DNA of 64,000 bases from Caenorhabditis remanei (taxonomy: Eukaryota > Nematoda > Chromadorea > Rhabditida > Rhabditidae): positions 19,096,001 to 19,160,000 of the forward strand of contig NC_071331.1 in the NCBI RefSeq assembly GCF_010183535.1, given 5' to 3'. Below the pieces are notes generated by a model. The model saw nothing but the letters and a program-made list of their open reading frames with translations, did not search any database and was not told where the DNA came from. This document shows positions 46,861 to 58,763 of the stretch, piece by piece. Position 1 is the stretch's first letter; the number at the start of each line of letters is the position of its first letter. The position numbers and the translations under genes are program-made.

Positions 46861-47825
46861 TCAAAACTTGTAATCCAAATCTAATAAGGAGTTTTTGAGG
46901 TTTAAAACACTTTGATGAGGCTTCCATGGGCTTATAACTCGAATATTAGAGAAACAGAGACTTTAGCAATGATATCTTGAAATGAAAAAGTTTAGAAATT
47001 AGGAAAATGCATTTCAAGCGTTTGAAGAACCAAAACTTATAAGAAAACGGGAAAAATCGAGAAGTTGTGAAACAGAAAAATTTAGAATGCTAGAAATCTG
47101 CGAACCGGTGCGACAATAAAATATGTGAACATAAAACTAAAAACTTTGAAACAGATATTTTATTTATAGAAAAAGGTAAAATTGGAGAAAAACGGGAAAA
47201 AAGGAACTTTGTAAAAAATAATGTTTAATGATGTTCGTAGGTCACTACTATACGGTAGAGTAAAAAATGGCAAATTAGAATATTTGAGAGATGGATAGAT
47301 AACAGAAAAGGGAATACAAGCACTGATTGAATAACTTCGCTAGCCGAATAAGAAAGTTTCGAAACAGTAAAATAATTCAAAAATTGTTATCCAATAATAC
47401 GAAAAGATTAGAGAACTCTTAAAACACAAAAGCTTTAGGCAAAACCTGAAACAGCATGTTTTTTTAATAAAATTCTAAAATTCTTCTTTAGTGAATCGGA
47501 GAAATTGAAACTTTCCAAAATACAAACATCAAAAATAAATGGTTCTGCTTAATGTATGTTCCGGAACTGTCAAGAAAAGGATTACAGAGAAAATTGCAAA
47601 AGATACGGAAAAAGCATTGTAAAATGAATGAACGTGTCTTTTGAGAAACTTTGAAACGGTAATATCTGGAAACTTGAAAATCAGAAAATAGTTTGTACTG
47701 GCCTAGAATTCTTATAGAGAAAGTTAGGCCACAGATTACTCTGAGAGAGTGTTTAGATCGCAAATTTGCATTTTCCGGTTGTTTTCGGATATAATAATAA
47801 AATTTTTCAACATATTGAAAATTAC

Positions 47826-48080
47826 CAGACTTGCAAAATATCGGCCCGTCGACCCTGCCAGGTCAAAGAATGTGCTCAATTTTTTACACAGAATTTTTCG
47901 AAATTTGTTGAAATTTTCATCAAAAATAGTCAAAGTACGCTTGAGTTTTATCGAAAAGATATGCTCGAAAATTCGACTTTTTTGCGAAAAAATCGAAAAA
48001 AAAATTCAAAATTTCAAATTTTTGTACTGTGACCTGGGCCGGTGAAAATTATCAAATCGGCCCGGCTTGTTGCAAGTCTG
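47826..48080. mobile_element. hAT-like MITE, copy F (diverged)
   Basis: Ends CAGACTTGCAAAATATCGGCCC and GGCTTGTTGCAAGTCTG. The flanking 8-mers do not match, so this copy is old or rearranged. Confidence 0.65.
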
Positions 48081-50171
48081 AGAATAAATTTCAGATTTCC
48101 TAGCTTCCAGATGTTCAGAGACTCAGAGGGACAAGTTTTAGCAAAAAGTGATTCGATAGAATCAAGGCAGCCGACTTTTTAATTACAAGAAAATTTAGAA
48201 AATTTATAATGAAATCAACACTTTATAATTTCTTAGCTAAAAATGAAAATGTTCTGAAACAGTGAAATCTTCTAAAAAAATTTAAGTCAATATTGATCAA
48301 GTTTTGGATACTTGAAACCGAGAATTTGTAAAATTTACCCGTTTAAGAATTAGGAAATACATTTCAAACAATTGAATAAGCAAAAATTATTAAAAAACGG
48401 AAAAGAAGTTGTGAAACAGAGAATAGAAAAAAGGAAACCCCAACGCCTATAATTTCAGAGTTAAAATTCGAAAAATTTTTGAAACAGTGAAATCTTTAAA
48501 AACTTTAAGTCCAATTTATAACTCTATTTTCTGGAATCCAGAAGTCTTGAGTTCCAAACTAAAAAATCTCCCATTAACATCCCCCTAGAAAAAAAGTAAA
48601 CCCATCAAATAATCAGGGCTCATCCCCCCTCTCTCTTTTCATACTCACGTCAATGACAGATCATGAGAAGTAGTGATTATATTCTGATTAATAATAGAGA
48701 ACAGGGTTAAGAGAGAAAAATATATAGTTTTCCGTTTTAAATCATCACAGATGAATGAATCAAACCACTCAGAATTCTGAATTTACGTGGGGGAGCGGGA
48801 TGTGACGTCACGAAAAAAAAAACGGGCGGTTCGAAAGTTCAAGTTGTTTTGAGAGGGGAGAAAAGAACGGAAACTCTTAAAAGGACTGGGTGGTCGAATG
48901 GTAGTACTGTAGCAGAAGGACATCCGGACAAACAGAAATATAGAGGAACCGTAATGACCAACCAACAACTGACTGTTCTCAAGTTCCTTTTGTTTCTCTG
49001 ATGATCAGTTAGATAGATCAATCAACCGTTACCAATAAACTGTTTCGGTTAATTGACCTTGTAGCGAGGTATTTCAATTTCTTGGAAAAAGAAAGATACC
49101 GATCGAAAGATGTTAGAAAACAGTGATGGGCAAACTAGTTAATTATTTTATTTTAAAAAATACTGTTTCAGAAAATTCAATTCAAATTTGTTTGATGAAA
49201 CACGATAATAAAATGTTGGTCCAGGTGTATTTTCGGTGAAAGTTCAAAGTGTTCAGTTACAATTGAATAATACTAACTATAAGCTAAAAATCAAAGAGTT
49301 CTACTGATAGAAGGGCAACCACTCTTACTTTTTATACTGTTTCAAAAATGTTTTCATAATCCCAACATAGGCAATATTAACATTAAGTATATCTATATCT
49401 AATATATGCTGCTGAAAAATTAATGCCAAAACATCAATAAAAGTTATAGTCAACTATATTCCTGAAGCATTTTTTGCTATAATCAATTTTCTAAAAGAAC
49501 ATTTTGTGAAACAGTAAAGTATAATTCTTCCGTTATCAGTAGCTATGTTCGATAGAGGTGTTAAAGTCAAAAACTTTTCTGAGGCAGTCCTGATTCGATC
49601 ATTAAACAAATTAAGTCGAATTTCCCAAAGTAGGGATTATGAAGAATAAAAACAATAATAATTTTTATGTCAACTGGCTGATACAACACGAATTAGAACA
49701 CTATTGTAACCATGAAACAACTTTGAATTCAAAAATGTTGGGAAGTTTTAGATTTCATATTTTAAATACTGTTTCAGTGTTCTATGGAAAAAGAGAACTA
49801 TATGAACAATACAATGCTGCTCCCCATCTTGTTGAACAGAAATGTTCATTTAAATATAAACAATTAGGTAAGAAGAAATAAGAAAATTAGAAATAGTTAG
49901 TTTTTTTTCAAGTGATCTACTTTTTCTCACCGTTTCAACTATTTTTTACCAATAAGTTTTTTATTACAATGTACTAATTCCGCCGTGTTTCTCAATATTT
50001 TAATAAGAAGTGTTATATTCATTAATAGATTGAAATTAAAGTTATCCGGCTTTTTTTAATGAAAAAATATGATCCAATGTTTCTTGTTTTACTGTTTCAC
50101 TGTATAAACTTATTGAAACAGTAAAACATTGAATTTAATAGACTAACTATTGGATTACCCTGACAGATTTA

Positions 50172-50308
50172 CTAGCTCGGCACAGTTCTTACAACTGCGC
50201 TCCACCGAAATCTCCTTGAAATATGTCTCTTTTTCTCTGAGTCTCTCAATTTCGCACACATATTTTCGGTTTCGGTGGAGCGCGGTTATAAGAAGCGTGC
50301 CGTGCTTA
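50172..50308. mobile_element. TTAGC palindrome MITE, copy 8
   Basis: CTAGCTCGGCACAGTTC ... GTGCCGTGCTTA. The ends have mutated by one base each; the arms match the family. Confidence 0.8.
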
Positions 50309-50976
50309 TAAAAAAGATAAAAAGAGAATCAAAAAAGAGAAGTTAATATATCCTACTGTTTCAATACCCAATCTAGTCAATCAAGAATGTGGCAGTCCTT
50401 GTTTGGATTGTTTAGTTTAAAAAGTTAATTGAAACAGCTTACAAATTTCTTACTGTTTCAATTACTCCTTTTGTGAGAAACTAGATAAATGAAAATATTG
50501 AACAAATAGTACAATCTTCTGTTTCATTGGCAAAGTTCGAAAAATGTGAAAAATAGGAAATTGAGTGTAATCCATATATCTAACTAATATGTCTTTAAAA
50601 TGAAAGAAAAGAGCAAAAAACTATAAAACTATTTGTTGTTCTCTCACAACTTGAACATAATAGAAACTTTCAGTCAATCAGCTTCCAAAAATTTCTTTCT
50701 TTCTTTTGCTTCACTATTCCTTACTGTTTCAATACTCAATCTAGTCAAAAACCAAAAATTCAAATTTGTTTGTCATTACCATCATGATCAAAAAAAAAGT
50801 ATCTGTTTCAAGAGAAATTGAAGAACAATATTTAGAATTGGTGATCAACAGTACAAACAAAAACTCTATTAATTCTTCCGGGGCTCTGGTAAAATTGATG
50901 AACTTGCTGGAACAGAAAACATGTAAGGTTACAGTATTTTTTAAACTATTTCATGGTTTACAAAAGAAAACACTAA

Positions 50977-51290
50977 CAAGGGAACCCCAAGGGATCGCAA
51001 GTTTGGAATCGTTTCAAATTGCTACCAGATATTGAGGACAGCTTGAATAGGCATATTCCAAATTTTTGTTTTGTGCTGATCAGAGAAAAACCGTCTTCAC
51101 CCCTAGGGTTTTAAGCCATTCTCGCGTTTTTTCAGGGCTTAACTACAGAGGTGGAACTTTGAGAAGGTTTTTCTCAGCGGCAAGTGATGAGCACAAAACA
51201 AAAATTTGGGATAGGCCTATTCAAGTTGCCTGTAATGCCTGGTAGCAATTTGAAACGATTCCAAACTTGCGATCCCTTGAGGTTCCCTTG
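50977..51290. mobile_element. 314-bp MITE with long inverted repeats, TAA target
   Basis: Arms of about 110 bp: CAAGGGAACCCCAAGGGATC at left and its inverse ending GGTTCCCTTG. TAA lies directly outside both ends. A 3-bp TAA duplication suggests the PIF/Harbinger type. Confidence 0.8.
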
Positions 51291-51822
51291 TAAGGGTATA
51301 TAAGTTCTATTACGTCTCGTATACATTTTGATAAAATTTGAACTCAAGTTGAACAGAAAAAATAGATTTTACTCAATTACAATTACTGTTTCAGGTTGTA
51401 TAGAATACGGTTGGAATTGAAGAGTAAACATTGATATATTGTAAAATGATGATTATTACCTTCGAAATGTAAAAGAAAAATTCAAACTTAGGCTGTCTCA
51501 AAACTGTCTCCAAACTCCAAAAGTGCAAATTGGCAACATGCCAAAAACCATTGGAACAGAAGCAGAAACGAAGAGAAAAGAGAGAATCAGACAGTGAAAA
51601 AAGTTCATTTTCACACAAAAAAACATGGAAAAACGGAAGAGATTCCCCCCTCTCCCAGGGGGACAAAATGTTTGTGTGCTTAGACGTAGGCGGGAGAATC
51701 AAAGACATTAATTGTGAGGGGGTCAGTCTATTGCTATAAGCGCCGAAGGTGCGCCAGATCTTCATATTTGAAAAAAGATGATAAAGAGACCGAGGTGTTC
51801 GCCGTTTAGCCATTTCTTGATA

Positions 51823-52750
51823 CTACTCAGGTATTTTTTCGCACTTTGCCCATGAAATGGGCAGCATGGCCCAGAGAAAAGGGCCGCGGGGCCTGCCCTA
51901 CGCTGGCACTCGTGCCGATTTTGAGGGCCACATGGCCCATTTCGTGGGCAAAGTGCCGAGATTTGGTACAACGAGCGGCATTCCTCTCCTTTCGCTGCTT
52001 ATCATTTAGCACTATAATTAACCAGATTACACATTTTTGTACTTTTCTACTATTTATTCATCAAAATAAAACAAAAATAATAATTTTAGTAATAATGGGG
52101 AACTAGAATGAACGAAAATAAACTAGAACTTGTTAAACTTTAAAATGGAGAATAGGAATACAGGAGAAGAATATAATTTTTGGTAAAAATTACAAATATA
52201 CAAATTAAAACGAAAAATCGAAAGTAAATGTGAAAATTAACAGAGACGAGCAGTGGAGTAGCCGGAGCGCGTAGGTGATGAAGATGCTCGTATTGCTGAA
52301 TTTATTTCTTGTTCCGCTGAAATTTTACAAAAATTGAAAGACAAAATAATAATATCTTACCTGTTTGATCGACTGATTTGTGTAGATTCTCTATTATCTT
52401 CTGTTTGAATGAGTAGCATAAAATAGAAAGACGATAAAATTGAAAAAGAAACGAAATAAATTAGAAAAATCGTGGTGAAAAATCGTGTGCTGTAGAGCGC
52501 GATTTCTCAACTTGTGCCCACTTCGGGCCAATGTGGTGCCCAACCGGGGCCAAACAGGTGCCCAACTCGTGCCCACATCCGACCAGCCTCTCCTTTCGGC
52601 AACCAACTCTCCAGCTTGTGCCCAACCCGCGCCAAACTAGTGCCCACTGGGCCATGTGGCCCTTTTTGTGGGCAACTTGCCCCATTCAATGGCCACATGG
52701 CCCTTTTAACATTTTCACTGCCCAACCCTCGCCAAAAAATACCTGAGTAG
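51823..52750. mobile_element. 928-bp element with CTACTCAGGTATTTTTT ends
   Basis: Left CTACTCAGGTATTTTTTCGC, right its inverse ending AAAAAATACCTGAGTAG. Both subterminal regions are rich in GCCCA/TGGGC words (GTGGGCAA, GGCCATGTGGCCC). The middle is AT-rich. No transposase frame. Confidence 0.7.
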
Positions 52751-52879
52751 AAAACGGACAAACTGTGAAATAAAGAGACGCAGAGAAAGTGAGTAAAAAA
52801 GAAATAAATGAAACCGTTTATGAAGTGAAAAGGTCATAAAATAGAGAATAACGAAGGGGGAATAGTGGGAACGAGAGAA

Positions 52880-53940
52880 GGTCGCTGAAACAGTAAAGTG
52901 AATGGAGAGAAGTGATGTAGGGGGTCACTGTACTGGTAATAACATCTAGAATATAATTGGTCTTAAAAAAAGGAAGCTGAAACAGTACAAGTTGTGAAGG
53001 GTGTATTTGAAAAAATTTACTGTTTCTAAGGTTTTCCAACAGGAATTGAAAATTATGAGTTTTGATTGACCATGGGTTCTGCAATATATATGGGAACAGT
53101 AATTTCAGGAGGAAGAACTAACGGAAATGCATTTTTAGCTATTCAATTTTAAAAAATTAGAAGATCTAAGTAGTGAAAGGAACGATGATCACGGAGTTTT
53201 CGGTAGTTTCAAATTCTGTGCATTTTGTCGTCAGGGTGTATGATGCGTGCACACAATTGGGGCTACAGTAACCAAAAAAACACAAAATGAGAGATAGAGA
53301 CGCAGAAAAATGGGAGTAGGGGTAGTTTTTAATGTGGAATCCGAATTTGATATTGGTTTTTGAAAATTTCAAAAATTTGACAGCTACTCGGCAGGTTTCA
53401 GATCTTTTAAACGCTTTTTCTGTATCAAAACGTGTTTCAGTCTCAATTTGCTTGTTAAATCCGGTTTCTACGAGTATCTTTATTCCTATAGGCAATTTTA
53501 ACGAGAATTTTATTAGTTTGAAAAAAAATAAAGCTGAAACAGTACAAGATTTGAATGTTGCATTTGGAAAAATTTACTGTTTCTGAGGTTTTTTTTCAAG
53601 CAGCGAAAATTATGAGTTTTTGATTGTCCCTTCCGTCCGCAATGATTATGGGAACAACAATTTCAGGGGTTATATCTAACGGAAATGCATTTATACAGCT
53701 ATTCAAAAAAGAAGATTAGACAGTTTTTGGCCAATAACTCGTGTTTTCGCGGAAAAAAATGGCAAAAAGTGAGTTTTTTGGGGCCATTTTAGGCTAAAAA
53801 ATAAATGTTTTGAAAAGGAATTTAACACAAAATGTGGTTTTGGACCAATTATCAACACAATTACGCGATTTTATATTCAATTTTTACCGATTTTACCGAT
53901 TTTTTTCCCGATAATGAAAGGTGCGATGATCACGGGGTCA
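52880..53940. repeat. Tandem duplication, about 650-bp unit
   Basis: 52975-53205 and 53530-53940 share AAATTTACTGTTTCT, AAAATTATGAGTTTT, CTAACGGAAATGCATTT and CGATGATCACGG in order. Confidence 0.75.
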
Positions 53941-54901
53941 GTGAGTGAGTACTAAAATCAACCGCGCTCCGTTGAAACAACGAAATTCTAAATAATTTTT
54001 TTGTTTGAAAATGTTGATCAAAGACGCGCGAGAGTTGAAAAGCTGACCGAAAATCCGGGAAAACTGACACAAATCGGCTCAAAAACTGGTCGATTAAGCT
54101 GCGTATCAAAATGACACAACGGAACATCGATTTGAAAAAGCAAAAACAAAATTTTGAATTTGCCGCCAATGTTTAGTGGAGCGCGTTTAATTTCAGTACT
54201 CACCTCCAGAGATGATATTTACAATTTTCGGAAGTATCACATAAAATATATGACCAAAGTAATGATTTTTGTAAGTTTTCCAAAACGGCTTTAAAATATT
54301 TTGAAACAGAAATTCACAGTTTTCGGAATTATGTTCCAGGAAAAGCATGCTCAAAAGATCGTTAGCAACAGAAGATTTTTAGGCTTTGTCCAAATTTCTA
54401 TGAAATTTACTCTCAGGTTCAGTCTATGAAAGAATAATTCTCGTTTCCAGATTTTCGATTATAAACTATTTGTTCTGAAACAGTAATCTTTAATATATGG
54501 ACTTTTGAAAATTCAGATACCAATGAATGGTTCAATGAAATATAACAAACTGTTTTCCAAGTAGCTGTAATTTTGAAACAAAAACTTTGGACAGTTTTAA
54601 TAAAAATTGTTTTCCAATAGAATTATCTTCTTCAAAAATTTCACTTGTAAATAAGAAATATCTGAAACAGTAAAAATGTTTAAATTCTTTGAAAGTTTTG
54701 TTTAAATGCTCCTTATATCGTGCCTATTTTGAAATGTTTCGAGCAGCAGATTAATGAAATAATGAAAATTTTGATTTGATGACATTTTTGAATTCTTATC
54801 CATTTTAGAAACAGCAATTATCATAGGGATGTTCATTTTAAGTGCTTCCAAATAAAATCAATAAATTCAAAAAGTGATTCTTGAAAAATCCTAGTGTGAT
54901 A

Positions 54902-55041
54902 TTAGCACGGTACGCTAATTACAACCGCGCTTTACCGAAACCGAATAAAATAGTGTGCGAAATCGAGAGACGCAGAGAAAAAGAGGCATTTTTTCTAGGA
55001 GATTTCGGCGGAGCGAAGTTGTAAGAACTGTATCGAGCTAA
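54902..55041. mobile_element. TTAGC palindrome MITE, copy 9
   Basis: TTAGCACGGTACGC ... GTATCGAGCTAA with TA on both sides. It carries GAGAGACGCAGAG. Confidence 0.83.
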
Positions 55042-55559
55042 TAAATCTGGTATCAATCAATATTTTACTGTTTCAATAAATTTATACAGTGAAACAGGAA
55101 AACAAGCAACATTCGTCATCTTTTTGTACAAAATAAAACATGATAACTTTAATTTCAGTGAGCTTAACAGTTCTTGTTGAGAAAAACGAGACATTAGTAC
55201 ATTATAATCAAAAAATATTAATGGAAAATAGTTGAAACGGCGAGAAAAAGTTAATAGTTCTACAAACTTCTTAAAGTCCACTCTCCAGGAAATAAAAATT
55301 CAGAAATTCAGATTATTTTCTGTTTCTTATTTTGTTTATTTTTCATTAAAAACCAAACATAGCTTTGAGCAAATAATTATTAATGATTAGGTTTCATCAA
55401 TGAAAAATTATGTCTGAAACAGAAAATTTTTGGGTCTGAAACCAAGGAATTACTGAACATTTTTCTTAAAACGTCATTTATTTAAATGTGTGAAGGTTTT
55501 GAAAATGAGAATAATTCTCAAAAGACTGACAGTAAATTTTCACAGTATTCAATTCCAGA

Positions 55560-56690
55560 ATTTCGGATTTCTCATTTCAAAAATAGAAATTTTGATACAT
55601 CGCTGAAGCTTCCAATCTTTTTCCCAAAAGACAAAACTTGAAACAGTAAAAACAAAACGAAAGTACAGTAATTTTTGGACACAGATAATCAGATGAAAGT
55701 GCCTTCGTTACCATTTCTCAAATATATATTAAATATCTGAAACAGTAAAAAATATCATTTTCTAATTGAAAACAATTTGTATCTTTTCAATTGGAATTAA
55801 AATTGAAATTCTAATTGGAAATTCGAGTCCGCATGGAAATAGCTTCAAAAATAGTTCTCCTTGATAAAAGGTAAGTTTGAAACGGTATTTTTTGGTCGGA
55901 AAACAGGAAAAATTAGAGAAATGTTCTGAAAATTTTAATTAAGGAATCAACTTTTAATTAAGGAATCAAAACTGGTTTTTATACCAAAAATATCTGAAAC
56001 AGTGGAAAAATATTTTCTGGATATAGAACAGAGAAAGTTCAAGTAATTCTCAAAAGAGTGACTGAATCAAAACCCAGAAATTCGGATTTCTTTTTGTAAA
56101 TAACAAAATTGTTTTGGATCTGCAATCAAAATATCAGTAAGGTTCGAAAAAGCGCCACCAACTTCAAAATACTTAGAAACAGAAAGATTTTCGAGGACAA
56201 AATGTCAGAAAATTGTTCAGAAAAATGATTTTTGAACACTGTTGAGAGCACAGGAACTGCATTTTTTTCTATCAGAAAGCAAGGGAATTTAGGAAAATGT
56301 TCAGAAAATTTTGGATTTCTCGTTAACGATTCAATTAAGAGATCACAACTATTTTTTATGGTACAAATATCTGAAATAGTGAAAAAATATCTTCTGAATA
56401 CTTGAGAATGTGCGAGGAGGTTATCAAATTATGAAAAGAGTGACTGAAACAGTAAATTTTCCAAGTATCAAATTCCACAATTTCAGATTTTTCGTTTTCA
56501 AAATTTAAATTTAAATGCATCGAGAAGCTTCCAGAAACAGTAAAAAACGAAAGCACAGTAATTTTTGGGAACAGGAGACTGCAATGTAACTGTCTTCGTT
56601 ACCATTTCCCAAATTTGAAGTAAATATCTGAAACAGTTTAAAAAATATCATTTTCTAATTGAAAACAATTTGTAAACAGTCAATTAAAGA
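55560..56690. repeat. Tandem duplication, about 900-bp unit
   Basis: 55560-55800 and 56470-56690 share AGTAATTTTTGG, TCTTCGTTACCATTTCCCAA-like and ATCATTTTCTAATTGAAAAC in order. Confidence 0.75.
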
Positions 56691-57063
56691 TTTAAAACTA
56701 TTTTTTCATAGCAAAACTGTCTGAAACAGGGAAAGAATATCTTCTGGATATCAAGTAGTTATCAAAAAAGTCACTGAAACAATAAGTTTGAAAATTCTGT
56801 TTTTTGCTAATAATAAAGCACGAGAAACACATTTAGAAACAATCACGCCACCATAAAAATATTCTGAAACAGTCAATTTTCCCACCGTCTAATTATATCT
56901 AGAGAAGTTGAAAAATGCCATATCTAAATATCTTCTATATTTGAAATAGATCTGGAACAGTCACAATTTTTTTTTAATTGAGAAAGCGATTTCAATACGT
57001 TTATTACAAGATTTCTATATCTTTTTTAATGAAAAAATACTCAGTATGTCTTGCCCATATTTT

Positions 57064-57153
57064 TCAACCGCGCTCCACCGAAACTCCATTTTCTCTGCGT
57101 CTCTCTGCTTCTCACTCAATTTTCTTCATTTTCGTTAGAGCGCTGTTGTAATA
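57064..57153. mobile_element. TTAGC palindrome MITE, copy 10 (degenerate)
   Basis: CAACCGCGCTCCACCGAAAC ... GTTAGAGCGCTGTTGTAA remain; the terminal TTAGC parts are lost. It contains CTGCGTCTCTC. Confidence 0.65.
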
Positions 57154-58763
57154 ACTAAACTGTTCTGATAAAGATGGTTTGAACTAAAAACGCCAAATTG
57201 CGCTATAAAATTGTCTCTCATTTAAAAAAAACTTTGAAACAGTGAACATTTTTGAAAAAAAAATCTAAAACGGTACTGAAATTACAGATTTCTAGAAAAA
57301 AAAGAAAAAAAAGTGTCCCAAAACCCTCCCCATCACTCTCTCCATGTGTGGGCGTGGTCCTTCTGCTCCTCCGAATTCAATTCATTTTTATTCTCTTTTT
57401 TCGAAAAAAAGAAGAATAAAATTGTGCTCTTTTCGGAGAGAGAAAATTGGATAAACGTTTCGGGGACTACTGACTGAAAAAAGGGCTCTCGGTTTCCTGT
57501 TTTTCCAATTAATATCATCCATTTCCTCCCTCTGCTTCTCCCCCATTTAATTGAATTTTTGGGTTTTTTTCTCGTTAAAGGGGGCGGGGCTTATTTATAA
57601 AACTTAAATAAAGAAATATTGATTGGTTTGTTCACAGTAGAAAAAGGTGATAAGTTTTAAAAAGGAGAAAAATGATCAACGGGAAGAAAAAAGAGGGAAG
57701 AAAAAACTGGTTTTACTGTTTTGTTTTTTGTGAAAAAAGAGAGAAATGAGATGGTTGATTGACTGTGTGAAGAAGTATCAGAAGGAGGAGATAGAGATAA
57801 ATTGATTAGAGAAAAGAGAGACTTAGAGAGTGAGAGAGAGATGATCGATAGGGAATTTGGGCTGGAAATTAGTTATTTTCAGTGATTTTTAGTTGAAAAA
57901 TTCAGTTTTTTGGGTTGAAAGTCTTCCAAAATGGAAGAAAAAAAAGAAATTCGTTTTTCTCAATCTTTACTCTGAAATTGTTTTTTTTGTCTAAAACTCG
58001 AAAATTGGTGAATATTAGTCAGTTTTTTATGCAAAAGTTTTTGGCACAGAAATCAATCAAAAACGACAGAAATGACAGGTTCTCCTATTCTTTCAGTCGT
58101 AAACTGGATGTTTTGAAAAAATTTTCAAGAACAATGTCTGAAAATGTTGGATTTTCAGCAATGTTCAGCTCAAAAACTGTAATTTCTTCGAAAAATGATC
58201 AAAGTTCTACATCTCAAAAATTTTCAGCCGAAAATTCCAGAAAATTGGCATGTTCTCAGCTGGAATTTTGAGAAAGACAAAAAATGTGCGTTTTTAGATC
58301 AAAAATTGGCCAAAAACTGAAAATTCCAGTTTTTCAGTTTTTCATAATTTCCAGCTCAACTCCTATCAATTAAAGTTCTCAAAAGAAATGACAAGAGGTA
58401 AGAAATATACAGAAAAAGAAGAGAGAATACACGTTTTGTTATAAAGAATTGATGATGATGGGTGGTGGGGAGAGAAAACGGTTAAAGAGAGAAATCGATT
58501 CGATTTCCAAAAAAAAGAACAGAGAAATGGATTTATATTATGGAAATTTCAGACGGCGGTGGGGGGCAAAAAATGCAATGGGCGGGGCGAAACGGGGGTT
58601 GAAATCACAATTTAAAGTGATGGATTTGAGAGATTTAGAGACTGAGAAATCATGGATAAAATTATGAAAAATGATATATTTAGACGGGATAAATTGGATC
58701 TAGAGGATCTACAGAAACGGGGAATCGTGCACTAAATATAATCCAAATAGACTGAAGAATCGA

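Larger units (their letters stand above)
39480..47810. repeat. Segmental duplication zone, three or more diverged units
   Basis: Units at about 39480-41450, 41450-42206 with 44600-44720, and 46860-47800 share ordered blocks such as TTTGGGAACCGCTGCGAC, TTAGGCAAAACCTGAA and GTTTCGGATATAATAATA. The LTR element and several MITEs inserted after duplication. Confidence 0.75.
27846..58763. other. 31 kb intergenic spacer between dgk-4 and lin-49
   Basis: I find no exon chain with conserved domains on either strand. Open frames are short, AT-biased or repeat-derived. The spacer holds the elements listed separately, local duplications, GA/CT-rich patches (32340-33000, 37130-37420, 39200-39430, 57330-57660, 58440-58660) and many GAAACAGTAA words. 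It must also contain the dgk-4 promoter, which I cannot place. Confidence 0.6.

Noticed and set aside
49639..49881. 80-codon frame on the plus strand
   Set aside because: Asn/Lys-rich, no homology seen and no splice signals; interrupted by the ubiquitous ACTGTTTCA word.
51391..51813. 140-codon open frame on the minus strand
   Set aside because: Hydrophobic AT-driven sequence with no domain and no splice partners.
57915..58271. 118-codon open frame on the plus strand
   Set aside because: Lys/Phe/Ser-rich, typical of AT-rich spacer; no conserved block.
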